Assembly (NCBI GenBank): GCA_902728285.1
Contig: CACVBU010001294.1
Span: 1,465,536-1,529,535 of the forward strand
Length of the DNA stretch: 64,000 nt
Direction of reading: 5' to 3'
From: Clytia hemisphaerica
Taxonomy: Eukaryota > Cnidaria > Hydrozoa > Leptothecata > Clytiidae
Under the pieces are notes generated by a model, which was not told where the DNA came from, ran no database searches, and was given only the letters and a program-made list of their open reading frames with translations. Position numbers and translations under genes: made by a program. Of this stretch, positions 51,764 to 61,941 are shown one piece after another (position 1 is the first letter of the stretch; every line of letters starts with the position of its first letter).

Positions 51764-53154
51764 CTACCCATCACCCATACAACTCAGTAGACTTTGGCAG
51801 GACTATGTTTTCTAAAGAGAAGACATAAAACCTTCAGCTAAAAGCACTGTTGCACAATGTCATCGTTGCCGTAAGAAGGAGTCTTAGAAAAACTAGAATT
51901 TTAATTTTTACAAGAATTTACCGGGGGCTTACTGTATCAAAAATGCAGAATATGAGTTTGAAATGCTTCATTTCTATTCTTTAAAGCGGTTTTCAAGTCT
52001 TTGATTTTACCAAAACCGATTTATACGAATTTCGATATTGAATGCAGCTTTCGATAGCCTCTTGTCAGGCAAAGACCTCTAAAATCTAATACACATATCG
52101 TTAAATTCTCCATAGTGTTTAACCCTTTTGTTAAGGGGGAGCGGGTAGAGCCCGGGGGGGGGGCACTAGGGTTGGAAAAAGTCGGGTATGTGCGGAACGA
52201 ACCGGTTCTCCTAAAACTAACCATACCCATTCCCAGCACCTCTATTTCTGCCTAAGTACCCCCCCTCACCAGAGTAGAGCCTTCGTTAAAATCTCTAGGA
52301 AAAAAGGGGTCTAAAGGGATGATCTAAGTAACAAGGATGCAGTAGATTTTCAAAGGATAGGGTAGGAATTCCAGAGGAATATTCTGTAATGATGGGCTAT
52401 AAGACTTGAAACATTGCGGTTTTCTCGGGGATATGTACATTTTGCGAATAGGGAGTTTTGAATAAAGATAAACGATTAAAAAGGAAGGGGTAGAAAAACA
52501 TTTGTACGTTATGCCTTTCCGTCAAATATATTCTTAAATTTTCAGAGATAACGCACTAACACTATCCACATATCTCGCAAGCTCCCCTTCAGCACACCTG
52601 TGCCAAAGACCCAGTGGGACACTCGCTTCACTGAAAAGTTTAGCCAAATTTTCGTCCCTAGTGGAAAATTTCCACTGTAGTTCCCCACTGGGAAATCGAC
52701 TTTGGAAAGAATTGGAAAAAATTGCACTTCAAAACGATCCCACTTGATTTTTGAGCTTGAAACAATAGAATTTCCATCCCACTATGAGAAGAAGTTCAAC
52801 TATGGAGCTTTGAAACAGGGGTGTTTCAAACGATGGTTAAGTGGGTAAGCAATAATTTGATTTTGCACTGCTTATCTTGGAAATAAGGAAGAAAATACTC
52901 AGAAAATACTTTCTTCGCCTCTAAGAAACTCAAACAAATACATCAAAAACAGAATGTTTAAAAACAAATTTACTGTTTATTTCGACTCTACTCTCGAACA
53001 ACTATCGTTCGAAATGCTCAAAATGAGTTATGTAAATAACAAAAGAAGAAAATCAAACAGCATTCCAAATCTTTTTAATCAATTGAATTAAAAAATCTAA
53101 TTAAGAAAGACAATAGGAACTTTTTAATAGTTTTGCTTTTTAAAAGACCAGAAG
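51764..53154. other. Region between the divergent TM7SF3-like and NXPE-like genes
   Basis: The two genes point away from each other, so this 1.4 kb should hold either a shared promoter or unrecognised TM7SF3-like 5' exons. A repeat fragment lies at about 52130-52270 (GGGGGAGCGGG ... GCCTAAGTACCCCCCC). At 52560-52700 a CCCAGTGGGACACTCG / CCCACTGGGAAATC inverted pair encloses FPVGNYSGNFPLG-like noise on the minus strand. I found no signal-peptide exon for the minus strand. Confidence 0.4.
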
Positions 53155-56100
53155 ATGTTACAAATATCATTATTACTCACCACGTGGGTAGCCATCTTCC
53201 ACGTGACTTGGTCCCAGTCTCTTGAGATGACAGACGCGTTTCAAAAGAATCTGTGTCATGATAGGTGGTCAGTCATGGATTGGCAATCTATTATAAGACC
53301 ATGTCGTCCGTACATGCAGTTCGGGACTGAAAAAAGAAGTATTGAGAAATACAGAACAAGTCCGAAATGGAGTCATACGTTAGGTAAGTAACCTCTCAGA
53401 AAGTGTCAATTTATTCCTCAGTCAGGGCCCGCGCCACCGGGGGGGGCGGGGGGCCATGGCCCCTCCACTTTTTTGCAAAGCAAAATAAAAAATTTCTCTT
53501 CACCTAATAATCTTTTTCTTTTCTGTGCGCGTGCCAATAAAAACGTTAGAACCTTTCTAAGAGGGGACAGATGGACACTTAAAACTTAAATAAGTCTAAT
53601 TATACTATTTTGTTTTAAAAAAACAAACTTAACAGTTTTCTTTCAGAAAATCAGAACAAAAAGGAAGCTGTTTTAGCCAAATAAGACAGGTCAAAATCGA
53701 AAATTTTCCGGCCCGTCGGCGCAAACCATGGTTGCGCCTCCTTAGTCACTATATTTTTGTTGGCCCCCTCACTTTCAAAATCGTGGCGCGGGCCCTGTCA
53801 GTTAATTAGACGTTAATAGAATGAGTTCGTTGGGCTATTCGTGTTGGAACTTACTTTTAGTAATAAGCCAAGTTTGATTTTAAGTACCTTAAGTGGATAA
53901 ATTTTGGCGTGGATTTAATTTGGCGATTGGCCAAAATACGATTTTTGGCGGGGATTTAATTTGGCGATAGATCAATTTCGTAAAATTTGGCGGGGATTTA
54001 ATTTGGCGAATTGGAAATTTTGTCACACTGAAATGGGTGAAAATTACTCAAGAATATACTAAAAAGTTGTGATTTTTCACATAATTCTCTTTTTGTTAAA
54101 TTTGGAGGGGATTTAATTTGGCGAATTGCCGAATTTGGAAATTTTGGCGAGGATTTAATTTGGCGAATTTTGGCATAATTCGCCAAATTCGCCAAATTTA
54201 ATCCCCGCCAAAATTTATCCACTTAAGGTAAGTTTTTGGCTCGCATTTGATCAAATACTACAACTGATAAGTTGACCTTATGTCTGCTTTGTGCCAGAAG
54301 TATCTAAACGTTTAACACTTTTACTGCGGTAATGTATTTTGAAATTTGAGTACATGTCAGGTTCTGGTAAAATAAGCCTTCTATCCAACTCGCATGTTAA
54401 CTCAAAGCTCAAATAACATTATGATCGAGTTCAATTTTTTAGTTTGAAATTTTTAGGTCTCGACCTTGAGAAGACTGGAGTATTCAATAAAATCACAATC
54501 CAAACACGAACAGCAGATGGTCATAACAAGCAAGAAGGAGGAGATACATGGCGTGTTTTTGTACGCGGTGCTGATCGTATCACACCCTCCATCACAGATC
54601 TTAATAATGGTGTCTATGAGACAAAGTTTATAGCCATGCAGCCTGGTCACTATAAAGCTGAAATTGTTCTAGAGTCAACTCTTTGTGAAGCATTTAAAGA
54701 TCCGCCACAGGATTGGTTAAAAAGAGGTTTGTAGTTTGATTGACAATACAGTGTTCGGTCCCATAAAAGAAAACGCAGAGGATGATCTATTCGTACCTCT
54801 ATTATTCAAATACTTCTATAACTCGAACTTAAATATTAATCCCATCAGCCAGAAAATAGTGTTAAATAGTCTCTGTAATTCGAATCTTTCACTGATTTGA
54901 TGAAAACTCCGGGTCTTTGAAGATCGAATTAGAGAGAGTTAACCGTATTTTGATTCAACCGAACTCCCGATCCCTCTATGGCTTGCAAAATAACCTAAAC
55001 TGATATTTTCTGATGAACCTGCGTTAATAAACTACTATATCTCTCCTCTTCAGATTCTGCCATCATTATTGGTGATGAAAAGAATTCCAAGTTGCTATGG
55101 GAACCACTGAGAGGTGGAAACATATCCTTCAAGATCGAACAATCTCCAAAAAACGTCACACAAGGTACATTTAAAAAAAAAGAACCTGAAACATTAAATG
55201 GATGACAAGATCTCCAGATCTTTTGGCTCTATAGTGCCATGACAAATTACATTTTGCTTTTTATGCCTCCTTACACGATTGAGTTGATTATTCCTCTTGA
55301 AAGCGTTAAAGTTGGTAAACAGGTGCAGTTAGGATAGTTTGTTTCCTTTTTTTTTGCAATCTGGAGTGGAAAGACGAAATGTTTCTTGAAACTAGTCGCT
55401 TAAACTACTCAGAAGTCTGACATGGGATATAAAAAGAACGTCTTAAAAAGAAATTAATAATCAAATTTCCAGTATGAAAATTAGAATGTTATAAATTCGA
55501 TTTTTAGATTTACGGCAAAACTTGAAACGATGGAAAGAATCATGTGGTAGACAATATAAATGTGACCCGTTGCTATGGAAAGGATTTGGTCGTTGGGTAA
55601 ACAAAACATGGACACCGTATATCGATGGTGAGACAAATTATTCTTTTGCAAAACGGCAAAAAAATATTTTCACTACCTACCCAAACCCGATTTGAAATTT
55701 AATTTAATTTGACTGTTTTACTTGAATGTTAATCCAAGTACATTGAATAAACTTTCGTGTGTGAGCATAAAACTTATGAAGATTAGGTTTAGAAGAAAGG
55801 TCACGAATAAAAACTTTCGCGAAAAAATATTTGACGAAAAAAGGGCAAATTCTCCAAGAACCGCGAAAGTGTCAACCTTGAAGCGAAGTTTCCAGCGATT
55901 GAAAAAAGCTGGAAAAGCAGATTCTCGTGCATTTTCGCACGCTAATTACTTTTGCATGCGTATCATTACGTCATAATGAGAAGCATGCGCTGTGAAAACG
56001 TTTTAAATAGGGCGTTTGAATTACAAACATCCTCGCTGCATTCACTCATCAAACTAAGCGTACTTGTGTATGTGTGTGTGAGAAAGAAATTCTTTTTAAA

Positions 56101-59100
56101 AAATGTCTAAAAAATCAAGTGAGAAATCAAAATCTACTGATGGTGGAACTACTGCTGGAAATGAAACACTAGCTGTTACTTACGAGCAGTTGAAAACTCT
56201 GGTTAATGATGTTGTTGAAAAAGACTTTGGCCCACAAATCATGAAAAGCACCAAGGACACAGTGAAAGCTGCTTCTGTACAATCTGCTGAGAATCAGTCG
56301 ACCAATCTGGCTAAGCTCAAAAAGAAACTCGAAAAGAAGAGAGCCAACGACAACATTGTACTCAAGAAAACCGGCCATCAAGATCAATTTGCTCATAACA
56401 CAGCAGTCTTGGAAACGATTGAGGATACCCTCGAATTCATGGAAGAGACGGATGTTGATGGGATGAAAGAAGCTTTGAATAAAGGTAAGAGATTGCTAGA
56501 GACTCGTATTCAACATATTAGAATCGCCGACACATATGGGTGGCTTACTGTCAACGAATTTAAGGCAAGCGATCTTACATCTGGAGACGTGGAGGAAAAG
56601 GCTTAAGAGGGCTATTAAAAATGCAGAGCAAGTTAAAGAACGTATATATAAAAAGCCAAGAATAGAGGAACCTGCTGGAGAATACTCCAAGGCAATCAAA
56701 TCTAGAACTGAACAAAGGAGCCGTATGGATGAGGTGGTCTGTTATTCATGCAAAAGAGTAGGGCACTACGTCAGCCACTGTCCTTTTTCTGAATCTTCGT
56801 CACCTTTGGCCCACTCGACAAAATTAATGTCCTCATCAACAGCAACAAAAAGTTCGTCGTCCAATTCAAATTCTAAATCGTCAAGGGATGGAAAATAACC
56901 TTAACAAAAAATAAAAGATTCCAGATATTCAGAACAATTTTTTCAACTTTTTAAATACAGTAGCTATTTTACGTTGCGTTTTAAAAATTGATTACAATTT
57001 TGTCTTGTTGTAATTAGATTAGTATTAATGAGAGCTGATGATATAAATGTACCTGATCTTCTATTCTATTTCAACTGTGCCATTTTACCTTCTTAAATAA
57101 TAAATGTCAAAAATGGATGATGCAACAAATTATCAAAACTTCTCTCCTTCGTTTTGCGAATTTACCTCACTGGGATAAAAGACGATTAATAAATTTTGAC
57201 GTTATTCAAGAACTTCAATTTTGGCAAACCAATTTAAAAAGCGTAAAAGCTTTTAGAATTAAAACCAAACCAGGAAATACGAAGGTCATCTTTTCGGACG
57301 CAGGTGGTACAGGTTATGGAGGTTACGCGGTCGAAAAGTTAGGAAACATCATAGCAAAAGGAAGTTTTGGTAGACATGAAATACAACTAGCTCAACTTTT
57401 CGTGAACTTCTTACAGTTAAATATTTTTGACGTCCTTTCCAAACTAATAAAACAGCAGATTTAATTTCCAAATCTACCGACACAGATAATTGGTCTATCG
57501 ATAATGAGATTTTTAATTATATAATCAAAAACTATGGACAAATTACTATCGATCGAATTTCCAATAACCAAAACGCTAAGGCAACTGTTCTTAATTCTCG
57601 TGAGTATTACGCTGTTTCCTGTAATTGGGGAAACAATGAGGCTTTGTCCTCCAATATCGCTCGTAGGTAAAACAATTCAGCATCTGAAAAACTGTAGAGG
57701 TAAAGGCATATTACTTGTTCTATTGTGGCCTTGTTCTTATTACTGGCCATTGTTGACATCGAACGGCATAGAATTCGAAGCTTTTGTGAAAATATTTTTA
57801 TTACTTGACCCTTATTATATCAATTATTCAACACAAAATGTATATCAATTATTCAACACAAAATGTATAACTGACGGATTTGCAGGCTTCTATTCTGTAG
57901 CATCATTTTTCTTCCCTTTTATGTTGACAAACTTGGTGACTACATTTGCAAGATTTATTACATCACGATCAACGTTACACGTGGTGTGTTTTATGTGTCA
58001 ATGCCTCTGTGCAAACACGTCTTTTGCGTCAATGTCTCTGTACAAACGCATTTGAGGAGTTCGTTCTCCATCTTGAAACCCATCGTCTTACAGATGGCAA
58101 AGTGCAAAGGTACGAAATTTACTATTTTTCTTATTTCAATTTCCGACCGATCATGACCCCAAAAATTTGAAAGAAAAACTCGCAACAATATTAAAGACAA
58201 AACTGAAATCCGATTCAAAATTTCTCAATCATTGGGAATGTAACTTTAAATTTATTTTTTTTGCTACTATATTATGTACAACTCATAACTCTTTTTTATC
58301 CCTCGTGTTATTGCAGACAAATACCAATCAAAAAGTAGCTATTATTGTGATTTATTGTTTGTTCATTCGGAGAAGGAGAAATAGCCGAGAAGCGAAGTTT
58401 CCAGCGATTGAAAAAAGCTGGAAAAGCAGATTCTCGTGCATTTTCGCACGCTAATTACTTTTGCATGCGTATCATTACGTCATAATGAGAAGCATGCGCT
58501 GTGAAAACGTTTTAAATAGGGCGTTTGAATTACAAACATCCTCGCTGCATTCACTCATCAAACTAAGCGTACTTAGTCGAAAAGGAGAAATAGTGGAGAA
58601 ACGATGTATCCAGCGATTGAACAAAGCTGGAAAAGCAGGTTCTCAACAATTTCGCACGGAAAATTAATTATGCATGCGCATCATTAAGTGATAATTATGA
58701 TTGGTATGTCTTTAAATACAATTCAAAATTCTAAATCATCTTCGCTATTGCATTCACTCAAAATCATTTTAAAATACTTTAGCAAACTTCTCCGAAATTT
58801 CCAGATTTTCGCATACTATATTTAACCATAAGCCCCTGTATACTCCGGTCAACCTTTCTTTACTTTTATGACATTGGAACAATCGGACGAGCTCTTATTC
58901 CTGGACTTCAAACAGATGATCAATCAATGGCTTAGACGATCAACCACCAAGGAATACAATAGAATATACTAAAAGACGATCAATTACCAAAACAAACGCC
59001 GGTCATTGGAGATTGACGATCTTATCAACATTCACCACCGAAAACTTATCAAACATGGAATCGTGGATGTGTTTTATCAAGTTGATGAATTTGGTATTCC

Positions 59101-61137
59101 TTAAACAAAAATTACAAATAGATTGATAACATTTTGAAGCTATGAAGCTCATACCTCGTAAAAATCCATTATAATAATTATAATTTAAATTTACGATCTC
59201 TTACATTTGACGGTCAAACACTTGCAGATGGAATAATTTCGTTAGTAAAAACTTTGTACATAAAGGGGGGAAGACCTTTAACCTCCGCAGGTCGGGGTGA
59301 CGGATGCCATTGGTTCGGAGATAATGTTTCCTCCAGAATAAACAGCCACTGGGGGTTTTACGCTACACGCTTCGTCACAAAAATTCAGTTGTATTTTATT
59401 TGAGTTTATCCAACTTGTAATTTTACTACTGATTTTGTTAAACATTTTTTTACCACGAGTGTTATTGCAGACAAATACCAATCAAAAAGTAGCTATTATT
59501 GTGATTTATTGTTTGTTCATTCGGAGAAGGAGAAATAGCCGAGAAGGTTCAAACTCTTACATATAAACAACACCACACTAGTCTTTTTCTACTAAAATTT
59601 CCACCCAGTGACCCTCTCCGCACAACAATTGAGATATACGTGTCTCTATAGGACTATGACATAGTTGTCGTCAACAACCTATTTTCCTCTCTCTCGTAGA
59701 CGAGATTCTTGAGTACAACAATGAAGATGGTATCGAATCATGTTTTAAACACAAGGAAGGAGTGTTCAAAATGGTGGGTGATGAGATGACACAAGAACTA
59801 AGCGAACGATTGAAAACCAAAGACTTGTGTAAAAATGTTTTCAAAGAATGTATACCGTAAGAAGGGTTTTAAAACCTCTTAACAAATTCTGCCTGATATT
59901 TTTGTAATATTTTAAAATTCAAAGTGACAAAAGGTACATAGCGCCTGCAACATATTATTGACCTTTGTCTAGCAGTACCGAAAGTAGTAATAGTAAGTTT
60001 TGCGAGCTCAAATCAATCACTGTTGTCGTGTGGAGAAATTACGCTTGATTGTTTTGAAGAAGAAATATGTTAATTCTATTTCCAATAATTAGATACGAAG
60101 ACGATACATCAGAAAAGAAAAACATCACACCACAAAAGACTTTCTCTACAGCCATGCATCTCAAGAGGCTCAAAGAAATTATCTCCAAGTCTGAAATGGG
60201 CAAAGAAAGCGGTCTTTTATTAACATACGGGCACCCATTTGTACGGAATTTGGGTTTCAAGAAATACCGAACGTTTATTGATCGTGCTGCAAAGATTTTG
60301 AAGGAGAAATATAAAGGGAAAGCTGTTTGGAGAACCATTTCAACAAAATGGAGAGATTCAGATGACCCGAACAATCACTTCAACAATCACCAGGTGAGAA
60401 ACATGGTAACTTGAGAGAAAACACACCATAAGGCTCTCTTCTTCCTCGACTCTATCCTAGGATTCTATTTTTTAACTGAACTGACCAATCATTAAAAGTA
60501 ATCTCCTTTCCCAAACCATGTTCGCACGTAACGGTTCCGTTTCGCTCGGAAACGAAATGGAGCCATTCTATTGGTCAGAGTGACGTAAAACTACATTTAA
60601 CCAATTGAATGGCTTCATTTCGCTTCGGAGTGGAACGGAACCGTAGCGTGTAAAGGTAGTCTAAGACTTAAAATGGAGGATACATGATAAAGTTCATCAT
60701 TATGAATGGGAGCAAGCTCCTTGACGGGAAAGAGAGAACATTACCATTCTATGGTTATAATTTAAATAGCAACAATCATCGAAGAAGAGTATTATTGAAG
60801 ATTTTCCGAGAGACCACGCCCCTTACGAGACCACCAGGATCCTTGAAAACCTAAATTGATTCTTCCATTATTCCTTTCTTTTCAGCGAGTCAAATTATTC
60901 AACGCGTATGCAACATCAACAATGTGTAACAACGGAATTCCCGTATTAGATGTCTTCCAAATGTCGGAATCAGCCCCGAACGGCGATCGTAAATCATTGC
61001 TGAAAAATGTGGAGAAAATATTAACACAATATTATAGACGGAATCCAGCCAAAGCTTGTGTGAAAAGAACTGTTAATAAGAAAAAAGCATTGAGTTCGGC
61101 CATGCTTACAGATATCACTAAAATTGGAACAAAATAA
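53155..61137 (+). CDS. NXPE-like secreted protein with inactive-looking PC-esterase domain
   Basis: Seven exons in phase: 53155-53383, 54457-54726, 55054-55164, 55508-55627, 59700-59856, 60093-60393 and 60886-61137; 479 aa. The first 20 residues (MLQISLLLTTWVAIFHVTWS) form a signal peptide. Residues about 77-165 resemble the filamin/immunoglobulin-like domain of NXPE proteins (DTWRVFVRGADRIT, NGVYETKFIAMQPGHYKAEIVL). The C-terminal half follows the PC-esterase plan: CDPLLWKGFGRWVNKTW, then FKMVGDEM at 266-273, then GIPVLDVFQM with Asp418. In active SGNH/PC-esterases the first motif is GDS and a His follows the Asp; here the positions read GDE and NGDRKS. So the fold is probably kept and catalysis probably lost (inference). 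Cysteines suit an extracellular protein. The fourth intron holds a retroelement; introns 1 and 6 hold MITEs. An AATAAA overlaps the stop codon. Confidence 0.88.
53423..53797. mobile_element. hAT-like MITE, TIR CAGGGCCCGCGCCAC
   Basis: Ends are CAGGGCCCGCGCCAC and GTGGCGCGGGCCCTG, perfect inverted copies. TCAGT flanks both sides (53418-53422, 53798-53802). The left arm has a G tract and GGCCATGGCCCCTCCAC; the right has GTTGGCCCCCTCAC. It lies in intron 1 of the NXPE-like gene. Confidence 0.85.
53885..54230. mobile_element. TA-flanked fold-back MITE with internal GGATTTAATTTGGCGA repeats
   Basis: Ends are TA-CCTTAAGTGGATAAATTTTGG and CCAAAATTTATCCACTTAAGG-TA. Between them GGATTTAATTTGGCGA is repeated about six times in one orientation, with the reversed copy CGCCAAATTTAATCCCCGCC at the right end. 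It lies in intron 1 of the NXPE-like gene. Confidence 0.9.
55880..56065 (+). repeat. Split direct repeat A1
   Basis: Left terminal repeat of the element, starting GAAGCGAAGTTTCCAGCG and ending AACTAAGCGTACTT. It contains inverted-like GCATGCG words near the middle. The same sequence recurs at 58389-58574. Confidence 0.9.
56103..56898 (+). pseudogene. Gag-like gene of the retroelement, frame broken near 56590
   Basis: A frame from 56103 gives a charged, Lys-rich, coiled-coil-prone protein (MSKKSSEKSK; KLKKKLEKKRAND; LEFMEETDVDGM) of 167 aa. It stops at 56604-56606. A second frame overlapping from 56536 continues sensibly (RLKRAIKNAEQVKERIY) and reaches a CCHC zinc knuckle CYSCKRVGHYVSHC at about 56740-56780, then a Ser-rich tail ending at 56898. 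The switch from one frame to the other near 56580-56600 looks like a single-base indel in what was one gag gene. Gag of this kind coats the RNA intermediate. Programmed frameshifting is the alternative explanation. Confidence 0.7.
57117..57790 (+). pseudogene. RNase H and connector relic of the retroelement polymerase
   Basis: In one frame (57117-57464) a segment ending LINFDVIQELQFWQTNL leads into an RNase H start, VIFSDAGGTGYGGYAV, with the first catalytic Asp present. Across a frame change near 57440, the translation contains TADLISKSTDTDNWSIDNEIF and YGQITIDRISNNQNA, typical of the region after RNase H in DIRS/Ngaro polymerases. Next come HLKNCRGKGILLVLLWPCSYYWPLL-type residues near 57690-57760. 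No reverse-transcriptase core lies between the gag end (56898) and here, so about 1 kb has been lost. It cannot encode an active enzyme. Confidence 0.7.
58305..58574 (+). repeat. Internal B1-A2 repeat junction
   Basis: B1 (58305-58392) carries AAAAAGTAGCTATTATTGTG and GAGAAGGAGAAATAGCC. It overlaps A2 (58389-58574) by GAAG. The joined B-A order would match the junction formed if the element's ends were circularised, which is how this class is thought to regenerate its termini. Confidence 0.88.
58579..58760 (+). repeat. Diverged A-like repeat copy (A')
   Basis: Starting GTCGAAAAGGAGAAATAGTGG, it follows the end of B and then most of A (CCAGCGATTGAACAAAGCTGG, TGCATGCGCATCATTAAGTG, TTGCATTCACTCA) with many substitutions and small indels. 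It implies a second, older B-A unit immediately after A2. Confidence 0.8.
59459..59546 (+). repeat. Split direct repeat B2 (right end)
   Basis: Runs from GTGTTATTGCAGACAAATACC to GGAGAAATAGCCGAGAAG. It matches 58305-58392 throughout. The sequence leaves the repeat at GTTCAAACTC, which marks the right end of the element, 154 bases before the next NXPE-like exon. Confidence 0.88.
60523..60653. mobile_element. Small palindromic MITE, CGTAACGGTTCCGTT ends
   Basis: CGCACGTAACGGTTCCGTTTCG on the left pairs with CGGAACGGAACCGTAGCGTG-like sequence on the right. GAAATGGAGCCATTCTATTGG pairs with CCAATTGAATGGCTTCATTTC. About 130 bases fold into one hairpin. It lies in intron 6 of the NXPE-like gene. 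Confidence 0.8.
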
Positions 61138-61941
61138 ACTTGATTTGTTCGGGATGTCTTTGGTAAAAAATCGTTCTGCTTAAAAATTTTTCTTTATGTA
61201 CAAATTTAATATTTCTATAAAAATCATTTAAAAATAATATTCATTTCTGTTGATAAGGTCCCCCCTTCTTTTACATATTGGTTCGACAAATTCGATTGAT
61301 CGGGTCTGGTCTACATTATGTTAGTTTGCTAATCAAAGGACAATAATCTTTATTACTTCAATCTTAAAGATCTACTCAAGTTCTTCCAGATCTTCAGAAA
61401 TACTCGTCAGCTTCTTAGTATAACTTATTAGGAGATAAGTGAACGGATTCAGAATTATCTCAACATTGAAACCTTAGGGAAATAGACCTATCACCCCTAA
61501 CAAAAGGATTGGGTCAGAGTTTGATTGACTTCAAAATGCAACCAATCCATGGCGTTCTAAGTCGAAAAAGGCCCCTTGGATTTTGACGTCAATTCACGTT
61601 TGCTATGCCTTAGATATAGATCGCCACGAACCAATCATTACTAACGGATTCAAATGTTTTTCATTCAACCCTGGTAAACTCGAACTTGATTTCTTTTTTA
61701 TACGACTTTTGGTATAAGGGTTCGTTGATAGGCGTAAGCTCTAAGCTCTGCTTTAGACAGCCTTTCTGCCCTTCCTATTTTAATTGTTAGAGTAGGCAAA
61801 AATTTGGCAATTCAAATCTTTGTTGAAGTCATTTTATTGACGCCAAAATAAGGCAATGCATTGACAGCCGACTTTCTAGATTCACAATGAGAATATGTAG
61901 GGCGAAAAGTGGGCCGTCTCAACCAAAGTTAAGAAACATTC
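61138..61941. other. Intergenic region between convergent NXPE-like and claudin-like genes
   Basis: It contains the 3' ends of both genes. A polyadenylation signal for the claudin-like gene (AATAAA on the minus strand) is at 61833-61838. At 61285-61315 a 31-base word matches the start of the LINE fragment at 38407-38437 with one difference. No other gene is seen. Confidence 0.5.

Larger units (their letters stand above)
55880..59546 (+). mobile_element. Ngaro/DIRS-type retroelement with split direct repeats (A1-ORFs-B1A2-B2)
   Basis: Repeat A occurs at 55880-56065 and 58389-58574, 186 bases, and I see no difference between the copies. Repeat B occurs at 58305-58392 and 59459-59546, 88 bases, also alike. 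B1 runs straight into A2, overlapping by GAAG, while A1 marks the left end and B2 the right end. That order is the hallmark of DIRS-superfamily, tyrosine-recombinase retroelements. Between A1 and B1 lie a gag-like frame, a CCHC knuckle and an RNase H plus downstream relic. The RT core is missing and no tyrosine recombinase is recognised. A third, diverged A-like copy (about 58579-58760) follows A2. The whole element lies in the fourth intron of the NXPE-like gene, in the same orientation. Confidence 0.85.

Noticed and set aside
52542..52727. Minus-strand frame as an ectodomain exon of the TM7SF3-like gene
   Set aside because: It covers an inverted CCCAGTGGGA/TCCCACTGGG repeat, has no splice sites in the right phase and no family resemblance.
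55722..55976. 84-codon frame before the retroelement
   Set aside because: It runs across the left boundary of the element (A1 begins at 55880), so it joins unrelated sequences by chance.
57534..58055. 173-codon frame with hydrophobic segments, possible membrane protein
   Set aside because: It overlaps, in another frame, the DIRS-like connector relic and has no family resemblance; the other frame gives the recognisable residues.
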